A stretch of 64,000 nt of DNA from the NCBI RefSeq assembly GCF_006346325.1, contig NZ_VDYR01000001.1:1612001-1676000 (forward strand), read 5' to 3'. A model generated the notes under the pieces. It saw only the letters and a program-made list of their open reading frames with translations, searched no databases and was not told the DNA's origin. Position 1 is the stretch's first letter. Each line of letters starts with the position of its first letter. Shown here in pieces: positions 1 to 8,026 of the stretch. Origin of the DNA: Sphingomonas japonica. Lineage in GTDB: Bacteria > Pseudomonadota > Alphaproteobacteria > Sphingomonadales > Sphingomonadaceae. Position numbers and translations under genes: made by a program.

Positions 1-247
1 CGTTGTCGATGCGCGCGCCCTCGCCATCGAGGATGGTGACGTTGGTGATCAGTGTGGGACGGCCCGGATAGGGCTTGTAGGTCGAGGGATAGGGATTGCG
101 ATCGTAGCGGCGATCCGCGGCGTCGCTGCTCGATGAACGCGCGTCGGTGGTAGCTCCTGCGCTGGCGGAGGCAGGCTCAACGTCGCTGGTGGCGCACCCG
201 GCCAATGCTGCGGCAAAAGCCGCGAACAACATGCAATTTCGGATCAC
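1..247 (-). CDS. Amidohydrolase-like lipoprotein, N-terminal part only
   Basis: The gene runs off the left edge, so only about 82 N-terminal residues are visible. They begin with a short hydrophobic stretch ending in a lipobox (L-A-G-C, Cys at residue 18), so the product is probably a lipoprotein. A Ser/Asp-rich linker follows, then TLITNVTILDGEGARIDN. This is the usual first beta-strand of periplasmic amidohydrolases (imidazolonepropionase/dihydroorotase-like fold). The GTG at 247 is chosen because GGGGGAC lies just upstream; an in-frame ATG at 232 would also leave a lipobox. The metal-binding residues are outside the window, so the family call rests on the N-terminal strand alone. Confidence 0.55.
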   Translation of the reverse strand, partial: MIRNCMLFAAFAAALAGCATSDVEPASASAGATTDARSSSSDAADRRYDRNPYPSTYKPYPGRPTLITNVTILDGEGARIDN

Positions 248-332
248 CCTGTCCCCCGATCGATTCGCCCCGATCCTACCCGGTGCAAGCGACGGCGCAA
301 TCGACGATCACATGTCCTTGCGTCAGGGGTGC

Positions 333-369
333 TTGACATGGCAATGCGTCCATGACATTTGGTCATGGA
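333..369 (+). promoter_or_regulatory. Promoter with inverted-repeat operator upstream of the XRE regulator
   Basis: A perfect -35 hexamer TTGACA lies at 333-338. It is followed by a perfect 8-bp inverted repeat, TCCATGAC-ATTTG-GTCATGGA, at 349-369. The repeat sits where the -10 element and transcription start should be and ends about 20 bp before the GTG of the XRE gene. That position suggests autorepression. Further CATGACAT copies at 351-358 and 371-378 may extend the site. No good -10 hexamer could be assigned. Confidence 0.5.
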
Positions 370-388
370 AACATGACATGATGAGATA

Positions 389-598
389 GTGGAAAACCGG
401 CTGAAGATACTGCGCGCCGAGCGCGACTGGAGCCAGGCCGAGCTGGGCGGGCATCTCGGCGTGTCGCGCCAGGCGGTTAACGCGATCGAGACGGGAAAAT
501 ACGATCCGTCGCTGCCGCTCGCTTTCCGCATCGCGCGCTTGTTCGGTCAGCCGATCGAGGAGATTTTCGATGATGGGGGCAGCGATGGAACGGCCTGA
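389..598 (+). CDS. XRE/Cro-type helix-turn-helix transcriptional regulator, 69 aa
   Basis: This compact regulator is almost entirely one HTH_3 domain. The helix-turn-helix is at about residues 13-33 (SQAELGGHLGVSRQAVNAIE), followed by the family-typical TGKYDPSLPLAFRIARLFG and a short acidic tail. The start is GTG at 389; the ORF overlaps the downstream membrane protein gene by 29 bp, so the two are translationally coupled. Tiny regulators of this type usually repress their own operon, and the 8-bp inverted repeat just upstream is the obvious candidate site. The effector and other targets are unknown. Confidence 0.85.
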   Translation: MENRLKILRAERDWSQAELGGHLGVSRQAVNAIETGKYDPSLPLAFRIARLFGQPIEEIFDDGGSDGTA

Positions 599-1007
599 AG
601 TCAGCGATGGCGAGCGCGCATTCATCGCCAAGCGACGGCGGTTGCGGATCATCATCGGCGCGCTGCTCGGGCTTGGCCTCGTATTGGGCATCGCCACGGG
701 GATCGACAGCGCGCGGATCGGCAGCGGCGGCGCGATCTCGCCGGGTGTAGCGGTGATTGGGGTGATCGTGATGCTGGCAGGGGTGCTTGGCGGATCCTGG
801 TTCTATTTCCGCGAGATCGACGAACTCGACCTGCGCGACAACCTGATCGCGGCGACCGTCGGCCTGTATTTCTACGCGCTGGTCTATCCCTGCTGGTACG
901 CCTTGTCGCGCGGCGGGATCGCGCCGAAGACGAATCCCGAGATGATTTTCGTCGCGACGCTGGTCGTCGTCACCCTGACCTATTTCTGGAAGCGCTGGCG
1001 ACCGTGA
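570..1007 (+). CDS. Small four-helix integral membrane protein coupled to the XRE regulator
   Basis: I do not recognise a named function. The 145 residues carry four predicted transmembrane helices at roughly residues 25-43, 57-77, 92-110 and 124-140, with a basic N-terminus (KRRRLR) that should be cytoplasmic. The gene starts inside the 3' end of the XRE gene, so the pair is almost certainly co-transcribed. XRE regulator plus small membrane protein is a recurrent pairing in alphaproteobacteria. The partner may sense a membrane condition or be the regulated effector, but nothing in the sequence decides between these. ATG at 570 is used; a second ATG five codons in (585) would also fit. Confidence 0.7.
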   Translation: MMGAAMERPEVSDGERAFIAKRRRLRIIIGALLGLGLVLGIATGIDSARIGSGGAISPGVAVIGVIVMLAGVLGGSWFYFREIDELDLRDNLIAATVGLYFYALVYPCWYALSRGGIAPKTNPEMIFVATLVVVTLTYFWKRWRP

Positions 1008-1033
1008 TCGCAGCCATTCGAAAGGAAGCTGAC

Positions 1034-1945
1034 ATGAAGACGTTCTTGCTGACCGCCTTTGCCGCGCTCGCGCTGGCCGGACCGCCCGCCGCGATCGCGC
1101 AAACCGCGCCCGCGCCGACACCGGCCCCGGCGGCCGTCGATGCCGATCCTGCCCTGTGGGTAGTCAAGGACGACGACACGACGATCTATCTGTTCGGCAC
1201 CGTCCATGTGCTCAAGCCCGGCTTGAGCTGGTTCGACGAGGGGGTGAAAAAGGCATTCGACGCGAGCGATCAACTGGTGCTCGAAATGGTGCCGCCGCCC
1301 GATGCCGTAGCGGGCCCGGCGATGATGAAGATCGCCAGCAACCCGACCGGGCCCGCGCTGAGCGACAAACTCCCCGCCGACCTCAAGGCGAAATATGAAA
1401 AGGCGATGACCGACAACGGCGTACCGGTCGCTGCGTTCGAGCGGATGGATCCATGGTTCCCGGGCCTCATGCTGTCGCTTATCCCGCTGCAGAAGCTGGG
1501 CTATTCCCCCGACACCGGGGCCGAGCGCGTGCTGATGAAGGCAGCCGAGGCGGCCAACAAGCCGATCTCGGGCGTCGAGACGTTCGACGAGCAGCTGGGC
1601 TTTTTCGACACGCTACCCGAACCCGCGCAGATCGGCTTCCTGCGCTCGACGATCGATAGCCTGCCGCGCGTGCAAAGCGTGTTCGATTCGATGGTCGTTC
1701 ACTGGAGCGCGGGCGATCCCGACGCCCTGGGCAAGGTGATGAACGAGGAACTGCGCGAGACGCCCGAGGTCGGCAAAGTGCTGTTGTCCGATCGCAACGC
1801 GCGCTGGGCCGACTGGATCGACACGCGGCTCGACACGCCGGGCAAGGTGTTCATGGCGGTCGGCGCGGGGCATCTTGCCGGACCGGATTCGGTGCAGGTG
1901 TGGCTCGGCAAGCGCGACCTGAAAGCGACCCGGGTCGCCTATTGA
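1034..1945 (+). CDS. TraB/GumN family protein, secreted
   Basis: The protein has 303 residues, with a signal peptide ending near ...AAIAQT and then a Pro/Ala linker. The TraB/GumN domain starts at LWVVKDDDTTIYLFGTVHVL. The two hallmark motifs are present: G-T-x-H with His at residue 58, and the C-terminal V-G-A-G-H-L-A-G with His near residue 280. Such proteins resemble the Tiki metalloprotease fold, but bacterial members are mostly uncharacterised. The ATG at 1034 is preferred over one ten codons upstream because AAAGGAAG precedes it and it places the signal peptide at the N-terminus. The gene follows the membrane protein closely and may share its transcript. Confidence 0.82.
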   Translation: MKTFLLTAFAALALAGPPAAIAQTAPAPTPAPAAVDADPALWVVKDDDTTIYLFGTVHVLKPGLSWFDEGVKKAFDASDQLVLEMVPPPDAVAGPAMMKIASNPTGPALSDKLPADLKAKYEKAMTDNGVPVAAFERMDPWFPGLMLSLIPLQKLGYSPDTGAERVLMKAAEAANKPISGVETFDEQLGFFDTLPEPAQIGFLRSTIDSLPRVQSVFDSMVVHWSAGDPDALGKVMNEELRETPEVGKVLLSDRNARWADWIDTRLDTPGKVFMAVGAGHLAGPDSVQVWLGKRDLKATRVAY

Positions 1946-1949
1946 GCGG

Positions 1950-3056
1950 TCAGGCGAAGCGGCCCGGAGCGTAGGGCTCCGGGTCAATATGCGCGACCGG
2001 TGTTTCGGGCGCACGGCTGAGCAGCAGGGCAGCGGCCAGCTTGGCGGCGGCGGGCGCGGTCTGGATGCCGAACCCGCCCTGCCCCGCGCACCAGAAGAAG
2101 CCGGGGGCGCGTCTGTCGAAGCCATAGACCGGCAGGCGGTCGGGCGCGAAGCTGCGCAGGCCGGCCCAGCGCCGCTCGACCGCCTCGATCCGCCAATCGA
2201 CGACGCGCTCGAGCCGGTCGATCGCGATCGCGACGTCGATCTCTTCGGCCGCGACATCGCCGGGCGCCACCGGTGTCTCGTCGTGCGGCGACAGCCATAG
2301 CCGGCCACCCGCGTCCGGCTTGAAGTAGAAGCCGCCGCGCGCATCGATCACCAGCGGCAGATCGGCGGGGACGGGCGGCGACACGCGCAGTTGCACCATC
2401 GTGCGACGCAGCGGCGCGATCGCGATCGGCTGCGCGCCCGCCATCGCGGCGACCGGGCCTGCCCAGGCTCCCGCAGCATCAACGATCGTGTCGGCGACGA
2501 TCATCCCGGCGCGGGTCGAAAGATGCCAGGCACCGTCGCGGCGATCGAGGGCGGTGACCGTAGCGTCGCTCATCACCTGCGCGCCGCGGCGCCTGGCCAG
2601 CGCCAGATAGGCGGCGTGGAGCCGCGCGACGTCGATGTCGCTGCAGCTTGGGCCGAGCACGCCGCGCTGCCATTCGCCGTGGATGCCGGGGACGTGGTCC
2701 GCAGGCGCCACGCGGTCCAGCCGAACGCTCGATCCCGCAAATTCGGCGACGAACGCATCGAGCAGGCCGGCGTCCTCGGCACGGCCGATCAGCAATTCGC
2801 CGCGCGGCGACAGGAACCCCTCCTCACCCAGCTCGGGCGGCGGGGAGGCCAGGATCGGCCCCGAGGCGCTGGTCAACGGCTGGATGCCGGGGCCGCCATA
2901 GGTTTCCGACCAGAAAGCGGCCGAGCGACCGGTAGCGTGCATGCCCGGCGCGGTCTCTGCCTCGACCAGCACGACCTGCGCCCCGGCCGCGATCTCGGCG
3001 GCTAGGCTGGCTCCGGCCATGCCCGCGCCGATGATGGCGATGTCGGCGCGGATCAT
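1950..3056 (-). CDS. FAD-dependent oxidoreductase (DAO family)
   Basis: The N-terminal Rossmann dinucleotide-binding motif IIGAGMAGAS begins at about residue 8, and VVLVEAE follows as the ribose-binding acidic strand. The C-terminal CAGQGGFGIQTAPAAA is typical of the FAD-binding DAO superfamily (D-amino-acid dehydrogenases, glycine oxidase, sarcosine oxidase-like). The substrate cannot be read from sequence. The start at 3056 is chosen because its ATG overlaps the upstream hydrolase stop as ATGA, indicating translational coupling; an earlier ATG at 3068 would overlap more. At 368 aa it has normal family length. It converges on the TraB gene with only 4 bp between the stops. Confidence 0.82.
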   Translation of the reverse strand: MIRADIAIIGAGMAGASLAAEIAAGAQVVLVEAETAPGMHATGRSAAFWSETYGGPGIQPLTSASGPILASPPPELGEEGFLSPRGELLIGRAEDAGLLDAFVAEFAGSSVRLDRVAPADHVPGIHGEWQRGVLGPSCSDIDVARLHAAYLALARRRGAQVMSDATVTALDRRDGAWHLSTRAGMIVADTIVDAAGAWAGPVAAMAGAQPIAIAPLRRTMVQLRVSPPVPADLPLVIDARGGFYFKPDAGGRLWLSPHDETPVAPGDVAAEEIDVAIAIDRLERVVDWRIEAVERRWAGLRSFAPDRLPVYGFDRRAPGFFWCAGQGGFGIQTAPAAAKLAAALLLSRAPETPVAHIDPEPYAPGRFA

Positions 3057-4003
3057 CCAGCCGACCACGCTGGCGCGCGTTCGGCGAGGAAGGCGTCGAT
3101 CTCTGCTAGCGCGCGGTCGCGGACGGCATCGACTTCGCGCAGGATCTCGTGTGCCGATTCATTGCCGAACCGGACAAGGCGCGCATCGGGCAGCCGCGCG
3201 AGCATCGCCAGCGCGGCGGCGGGATCGACCAGCCCGTCGGCATCGGCGATCAGCGCGAGCAGCGGCGTTCGCATCTTCGCCAGCCGGGGGTCGGTGCGCA
3301 GTTGGCGCGTCGAGGCGAACGCCTGGGTCAGCCAGCGCCAGCTCGGCGGACCGGTCATCAGCGCGGGATCGCTCGCCTGCCAGAACAGCTCGTCCTCATA
3401 GCGCGCGGTGTGATGCGTCAGCAGCGACTGGCGAGTCTCGGTGGTGTGCGGCTTCTCATTGCCTTTCCATGCGGGGCGATCGGGTTTGCCGAACGCTGCG
3501 AGGATGCGCGCGAGCCGCTCCCCGAACGCCGCGCTGATCGGCGCCTTGAGCCCGAGCATCGGGACGACGAGAATGGCTGCGTCGCAGGCAAGCCGCGCCT
3601 CGACCAGCGCGCGCAGGATCAGGTGACCTCCCATCGAGTGCCCGATGGCGACGTGCGGTCCCGGCGATGCTGCCCGCCATTCGCGGCCGAACGCGTCGAT
3701 ATCGCGCAGATAATCCTCGAACGAGTCGATGTGGCCGCAATGCGGGCGCGGTGTCAGGCGCCCCGACCCGCCCTGCCCCCGCCAGTCGAGCGAACTGACG
3801 TTCCAGCCGGCGGCGTGCCAGTGCGCGAAACTCTCGAGATATTTTTCGGGGATGTCGCCGCGCCCGCCCTGGAACAGGATCGATCCGCGCGCGGCGCCTG
3901 CCACGGGCCAGTCGAATCGACGTAGAGCCCAGCCATCGGCAGCGGTCCAGCGGGTGAATACGGCGCCTGAGGGAACGGCGCGGCGATCGAACATCGGGTC
4001 CAT
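3053..4003 (-). CDS. Alpha/beta hydrolase (serine aminopeptidase S33 / lysophospholipase-like)
   Basis: This is a 316-residue alpha/beta hydrolase. The nucleophile elbow G-H-S-M-G-G has Ser at about residue 123. The oxyanion-hole region is GSILFQGGRGD near residue 40, and SLDWRGQGGSGR matches the pldB/monoglyceride-lipase-like subgroup. The C-terminal IADADGLVDP supplies the likely acid, and the His in NESAHEIL completes the triad. There is no signal peptide, so it is probably cytoplasmic. It overlaps the FAD oxidoreductase by 4 bp (ATGA). Members hydrolyse lysophospholipids or acylglycerols; the actual substrate is not decidable. It is divergent from cpaA. Confidence 0.82.
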   Translation of the reverse strand: MDPMFDRRAVPSGAVFTRWTAADGWALRRFDWPVAGAARGSILFQGGRGDIPEKYLESFAHWHAAGWNVSSLDWRGQGGSGRLTPRPHCGHIDSFEDYLRDIDAFGREWRAASPGPHVAIGHSMGGHLILRALVEARLACDAAILVVPMLGLKAPISAAFGERLARILAAFGKPDRPAWKGNEKPHTTETRQSLLTHHTARYEDELFWQASDPALMTGPPSWRWLTQAFASTRQLRTDPRLAKMRTPLLALIADADGLVDPAAALAMLARLPDARLVRFGNESAHEILREVDAVRDRALAEIDAFLAERAPAWSAG

Positions 4004-4051
4004 GGCCGCTGGTTACGTTTTGGCAAGCCGCCGCGTCTAGGGAATAGCGCG

Positions 4052-4525
4052 ATGGGGGATTTTTCGGTTCTGGTCCTGTTCGGCCTGCTCGGCCTGCTGC
4101 TCGTGTCCGCGGGCATCGAGGATGTGCGCATTCGCGAGATCGCCGACTGGAAGAACGGTGCGATCGCGCTGCTGGCACCGCTGTTCTGGTTGGCGATCGG
4201 GCTGCCGCTATGGCCCGGCATGGCGCTCCAGCTCGCGCTGGGCATCGGCGTGTTCGCGTTGTTCGCGGTCGCGTTCCACTTCGGGATGATGGGCGGCGGC
4301 GACGTCAAGATGCTCGGCGCGCTGGCGCTGTGGCTGCCGTTCGACGTGCTGATGTTCGTGCTGATCGTGATGTCGTTGCTGGGCGGAGCGATCACGCTGG
4401 CAATGCTGATCGAAGGAAAACTGCGCCGCTGCAAGAACGCTCCGGAAATTCCCTACGGCGTCGCAATCGCGCTCGCCGGCCTCATGGTTCTTGGCGAACC
4501 GATTCTTAACCAGTTTCCGCGATGA
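4052..4525 (+). CDS. cpaA: CpaA prepilin peptidase (A24 family)
   Basis: This short polytopic aspartyl peptidase removes the leader of Flp-type pilins at the inner membrane. It has 157 residues with about five hydrophobic helices. The two catalytic aspartates are seen in the early S-A-G-I-E-D-V-R segment (Asp near residue 25) and in the signature G-G-G-D-V-K. The length fits single-domain CpaA/TadV enzymes without the methyltransferase domain of PilD. It heads the Tad operon, 47 bp before cpaB. No Flp pilin gene is recognisable between it and the divergent hydrolase, so the pilin must be elsewhere. Confidence 0.88.
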   Translation: MGDFSVLVLFGLLGLLLVSAGIEDVRIREIADWKNGAIALLAPLFWLAIGLPLWPGMALQLALGIGVFALFAVAFHFGMMGGGDVKMLGALALWLPFDVLMFVLIVMSLLGGAITLAMLIEGKLRRCKNAPEIPYGVAIALAGLMVLGEPILNQFPR

Positions 4526-4572
4526 ACGGATGCGGGATCACCTGGCCCGCACTTGGAAAGGCCTGAAGCGTC

Positions 4573-5619
4573 ATGGATGGACGGAAAATCATTCTGCTGG
4601 TCGGCGCGCTGTTCGTCGCTGCGATCACTGCGTTCATGGCGCACAGCCTGATGCGCGGATCGACCGCGCCTGCCGCCGATGCGGCCGCGGCGCCGGTTCC
4701 AACCGGCCCCGAGGTCATGGTCGCGACCAAGGCGCTGCCGGTCGGCACGATCATCGACGCGACCGCGCTTAAGTTCCAGCCATGGCCCGAAGAACTGATC
4801 GAGGGCGCGTACTTCCTCAAGAAGGACAATCCCGATCTCGCCAAGCTGCAGGGCACGGTGGTGCGCTTCGCGATCCCGGCGGGTCAGCCGCTGACGCAGG
4901 GCGCGCTGGTCAAGCCGGGCGACCGCGGCTTCCTGGCGGCGGCGCTGGGCGCAGGCATGCGCGCCGTGACCGTTCCGGTTTCGACGCAGAGCGCCGTGGC
5001 AGGGTTCGTGTTTCCGGGTGACCGCATCGACCTGATCCTGACGCAGTCGGTGGCAGGCGGCGGCGACGGCCCGCCGCTCAAGGTGTCGGAGACGGTGCTG
5101 CGCAACCTGCGCGTGCTCGCCACCGACCAGAAGACCGACAAGGGCGTCGACGAGAACGGCAACACGGTGGTGTCGACCTATTCGACGGTCACCGTCGAGG
5201 CGACGCCGCGCATCGCCGAGAAGATCGCGGTCGCGCAGACCATCGGGTCGCTGTCGCTGTCGCTGCGATCGATCGCCGACAATGCGTCGGAGCTCGAGGA
5301 AGCGATCGCCAACGGCACCGTCGAGGTGCCCGAGGGGAGCGATCCGGCCGCCGAAAAAGCGATGCTGGCGCGTGCTGCGGCAAGCCCGATCGAAGGCGTC
5401 TCCAGTATTTCGACCGGCGCGGATGTGTCGCGGTTCCAGCGGCGCAGCGTGCCCGGCAAGGCAGCGGACAGCAATGTCCCGCCGCAGAATATGGCACCGG
5501 GCACGAGCCAGGTCGCCGAAGTCAACGGCTCGGTCGCGCCGGTCCGCATCGCCGGACCCTCGGTCCGGGTGGCAAGGGGCAATGCCGTGACCGAAGTCGC
5601 GGTTGGGGGGAAGAACTGA
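4573..5619 (+). CDS. cpaB: CpaB/RcpC Flp pilus assembly protein
   Basis: The 348-residue protein has one N-terminal transmembrane helix (IILLVGALFVAAITAFMAHSL). A SAF domain follows at about residues 48-115 (ATKALPVGTIIDATALKF, then IPAGQPLTQGALV), and then the RcpC/CpaB domain with RAVTVPVSTQSAVAGFVFPGDRIDLIL. CpaB is a periplasmic accessory protein that works with the CpaC secretin. The C-terminus is an extended Pro/Ser/Val-rich tail. cpaC begins one base after the cpaB stop. Confidence 0.92.
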   Translation: MDGRKIILLVGALFVAAITAFMAHSLMRGSTAPAADAAAAPVPTGPEVMVATKALPVGTIIDATALKFQPWPEELIEGAYFLKKDNPDLAKLQGTVVRFAIPAGQPLTQGALVKPGDRGFLAAALGAGMRAVTVPVSTQSAVAGFVFPGDRIDLILTQSVAGGGDGPPLKVSETVLRNLRVLATDQKTDKGVDENGNTVVSTYSTVTVEATPRIAEKIAVAQTIGSLSLSLRSIADNASELEEAIANGTVEVPEGSDPAAEKAMLARAAASPIEGVSSISTGADVSRFQRRSVPGKAADSNVPPQNMAPGTSQVAEVNGSVAPVRIAGPSVRVARGNAVTEVAVGGKN

Positions 5620-5620
5620 C

Positions 5621-7363
5621 ATGCGCATGATCCAGATGCTGCGGAGGTCGCTGGGTGCGACGGTGGCGACGGCACTCGCCGTCACCTCGCCCGCAACCGC
5701 GTTCGCCGGGGCCGGTCCGCAGACGCAGCGTGCCCGCGTGGCGCCGCTGCCGCCGGGCACGCAGCGGCCGACTACCGAGGTCCAGCTGTCGATCGGCCAA
5801 GGCGAGATGATCTCGTTGCCCGCCGCCGTCAGCGAGGTCTGGACGTCGAACCCCGAGGTCGCGGACGTGCATATCAGCAGCGCGCGCCAGATCTATCTGT
5901 TCGGCAAGGCGTTCGGCGAGGCGACGATCTATGCGACCACGGCGAACGGCACCGTCGCCTATTCCTCGAACGTCCGCGTCAGCCAGAACATCACCTCGCT
6001 CGACCGGATGCTCAAGCAGGCGATGCCCGAGGCCGATATCCGCGTGACCACGATCGGCCAGATCGCGGTGATGAACGGAGTGGTAGCGTCGCCAGAAGAG
6101 AGCGCGCAGGCGCAGCAGCTCGTGACCGCCCTCCTCAACCCCGGCATCAATCCGGACGCTGAGGAAGCGCTCAAGATCGGCGTGATCAACCGGTTGAAGA
6201 CGGCCAGCCCGCTGCAGGTCAATCTGCAGGTGCGGATCGCCGAAGTCAGCCGCAGCTTCGTCAAGAATATCGGCGTCAATTTGCAGACCCGCGACCGCAC
6301 CGGCGGGTTCCAGTTCGGCGTTTCGTCGGGCCGCAGCGCCGGATCGATCGGATCGGTCGACACTTCGTCGCTGCCCCAGCTCGACGCATCGTCGCAATTC
6401 GGGTTTCCGGCGGGCACGATCTCGCTGCCCTTCGATCCGCAGCGCGGCACCTTCGTCTATCCCAACACCGGCACCGCATTCCAGTTCGGCAACAAGCCCG
6501 ACGGCACGCGCACCGCGCTCAACCTGGCGGGCAAGCTGTTCGGGCTGGACGTCCTGTCGGCAATCGACCTGGGCGAAACCATCGGACAGGTCACCACGCT
6601 CGCCAATCCCAACCTGACCGCGCTGTCGGGCGAGACCGCGACGTTCCTGGCGGGCGGCGAAATCCCGATCCCGATCAACCAGGGTCTGGGCGCGATCTCG
6701 GTCCAGTACAAGCAATATGGCGTCAGCCTCGCCTATACCCCGACCGTGCTGTCGGACGGCCGCATCTCGCTGAGGGTGCGTCCCGAAGTGTCGCAGCTGT
6801 CCGCCGCGGGCGCCGTCGTGATCGGCAACACGCAGGTTCCCGCACTGACCACTCGCCGCGCGGAGACGACGGTCGAGCTCGGCTCGGGCCAGAGCTTCAT
6901 GATCGCGGGGCTGCTGTCGAACGACAATGACAACCAGATCGAAAAGGCGCCCGGGCTGGGCGACCTTCCGATCCTGGGCGCGCTGTTCCGTTCGAACGGT
7001 TTCCAGCGCAGCGAGACCGAACTGGTGATCGTGGTGACGCCGTATCTGGTGAAACCGGTCAATGCCAACGACATCGTGCTGCCGACCGACGGCTATAAAT
7101 CGCCGACCGATATCGAGCGCGTACTGCTCGGCAAGCTGTCGAGCGGCGACACCGGCGGCGACCGACCCAAGCCTGTCATGGCCCCGGCGCCCGGCGTGAA
7201 CCCGGCATTCGGGGCGGCGGCGACGCCGCTTCCCGCAGGACCGTCCTTCCCGGAGCAGGCGCCTGAAAACGCTGCGGCGCTGCCGGCGCCGGCGACGCCG
7301 CGCAAGCCGGCCGACAAGGGCAAGGACGACGTCGTCGCCGCGCCCGGCTTCAGCTCCAACTGA
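5621..7363 (+). CDS. cpaC: CpaC/RcpA outer-membrane secretin of the Tad pilus
   Basis: A signal peptide ends near ...ATAFAGA. The pilus/BON-like N-domain with WTSNPEVADVHISSARQIYLFG follows, and the C-terminal secretin domain spans about residues 250-470. It includes the classic VPALTTRRAETTVELGSGQS and the end motif LVIVVTPYLVKPV. After that comes a Pro/Ala-rich tail of about 100 residues. The secretin forms the outer-membrane channel for the Flp fibre. The ATG at 5621 is preferred to an upstream TTG at 5603, because it is adjacent to the cpaB stop and gives a proper signal peptide. Length, about 580 aa, is slightly long because of the tail. Confidence 0.93.
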   Translation: MRMIQMLRRSLGATVATALAVTSPATAFAGAGPQTQRARVAPLPPGTQRPTTEVQLSIGQGEMISLPAAVSEVWTSNPEVADVHISSARQIYLFGKAFGEATIYATTANGTVAYSSNVRVSQNITSLDRMLKQAMPEADIRVTTIGQIAVMNGVVASPEESAQAQQLVTALLNPGINPDAEEALKIGVINRLKTASPLQVNLQVRIAEVSRSFVKNIGVNLQTRDRTGGFQFGVSSGRSAGSIGSVDTSSLPQLDASSQFGFPAGTISLPFDPQRGTFVYPNTGTAFQFGNKPDGTRTALNLAGKLFGLDVLSAIDLGETIGQVTTLANPNLTALSGETATFLAGGEIPIPINQGLGAISVQYKQYGVSLAYTPTVLSDGRISLRVRPEVSQLSAAGAVVIGNTQVPALTTRRAETTVELGSGQSFMIAGLLSNDNDNQIEKAPGLGDLPILGALFRSNGFQRSETELVIVVTPYLVKPVNANDIVLPTDGYKSPTDIERVLLGKLSSGDTGGDRPKPVMAPAPGVNPAFGAAATPLPAGPSFPEQAPENAAALPAPATPRKPADKGKDDVVAAPGFSSN

Positions 7364-7380
7364 TCGCGAGGATGACCGAC

Positions 7381-8025
7381 ATGACCAACTATGCTCCCAT
7401 CGCCGCGATCCTGGGCAGCGCGCTGCTGCTGGCATCGTGCGGCGGCACGGCCAATCGCGGGCTCGAATCGGTGCACCAGCCGGTAGTGAGCCGCGGCGAT
7501 TACGCGTTCGACCTGCGCACCGACGGCGGCGGGCTGGCAGCCGGCGAGGCCGAGAGACTGGCGGGATGGATGGCTTCGATGCGGCTCGGCTATGGCGACC
7601 GCGTGGCGATCGACGATGGCGGCGCCTATAGCGAATTGACGCGCGAAGCCGTTGCCGGAGAGGCGGCGCGCTATGGCCTGCTGCTCGCCGAGGCAGCGCC
7701 GGTGACGCCGGGGGCGATCGCGCCGGGTACTGCACGGGTCGTCGTCACCCGGATGACCGCTACGGTTCCAGGCTGTCCCGACTTCAGCCGGATCAACGGT
7801 CCCAATTTCGATTCGCACACCTATTCCAACCAGGGCTGTTCGGTGAACTCCAACTTCGCGGCGATGGTAGCCCGGCCCGAGGATCTGGTCCGCGGCCAGC
7901 CCGGCGCCGATGCCATCGACCCGGCAACCGCGGTCAAGGCGATCCGCAGCTATCGCGCGGCGGCGCCGACCGGCCAGGGCGGCCAGGCCGCCGAAGCGGT
8001 CAGCACCACGCAGGGAGGCCAGTGA
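7381..8025 (+). CDS. cpaD: CpaD pilus assembly lipoprotein
   Basis: The N-terminus is a lipoprotein signal with L-L-A-S-C, Cys at residue 20. The CpaD family core follows, including the diagnostic C-P-D-F-S-R-I-N-G-P-N and H-T-Y-S-N-Q-G-C-S stretches near residues 135-165, then a Gln/Gly-rich tail. CpaD is an outer-membrane lipoprotein that supports the CpaC secretin. ATG at 7381 is chosen over ATG at 7372 because GCGAGG at 7365-7370 is well placed only for the later codon. cpaE starts one base after its stop. Confidence 0.88.
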   Translation: MTNYAPIAAILGSALLLASCGGTANRGLESVHQPVVSRGDYAFDLRTDGGGLAAGEAERLAGWMASMRLGYGDRVAIDDGGAYSELTREAVAGEAARYGLLLAEAAPVTPGAIAPGTARVVVTRMTATVPGCPDFSRINGPNFDSHTYSNQGCSVNSNFAAMVARPEDLVRGQPGADAIDPATAVKAIRSYRAAAPTGQGGQAAEAVSTTQGGQ

Positions 8026-8026
8026 C

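Noticed and set aside
4003..4027. A GTAACC match on the minus strand just before the alpha/beta hydrolase start.
   Set aside because: Sixteen bases further on the sequence is ATGT, not CGAA, and the site runs into the coding region. It does not fit the SigF promoter pattern.
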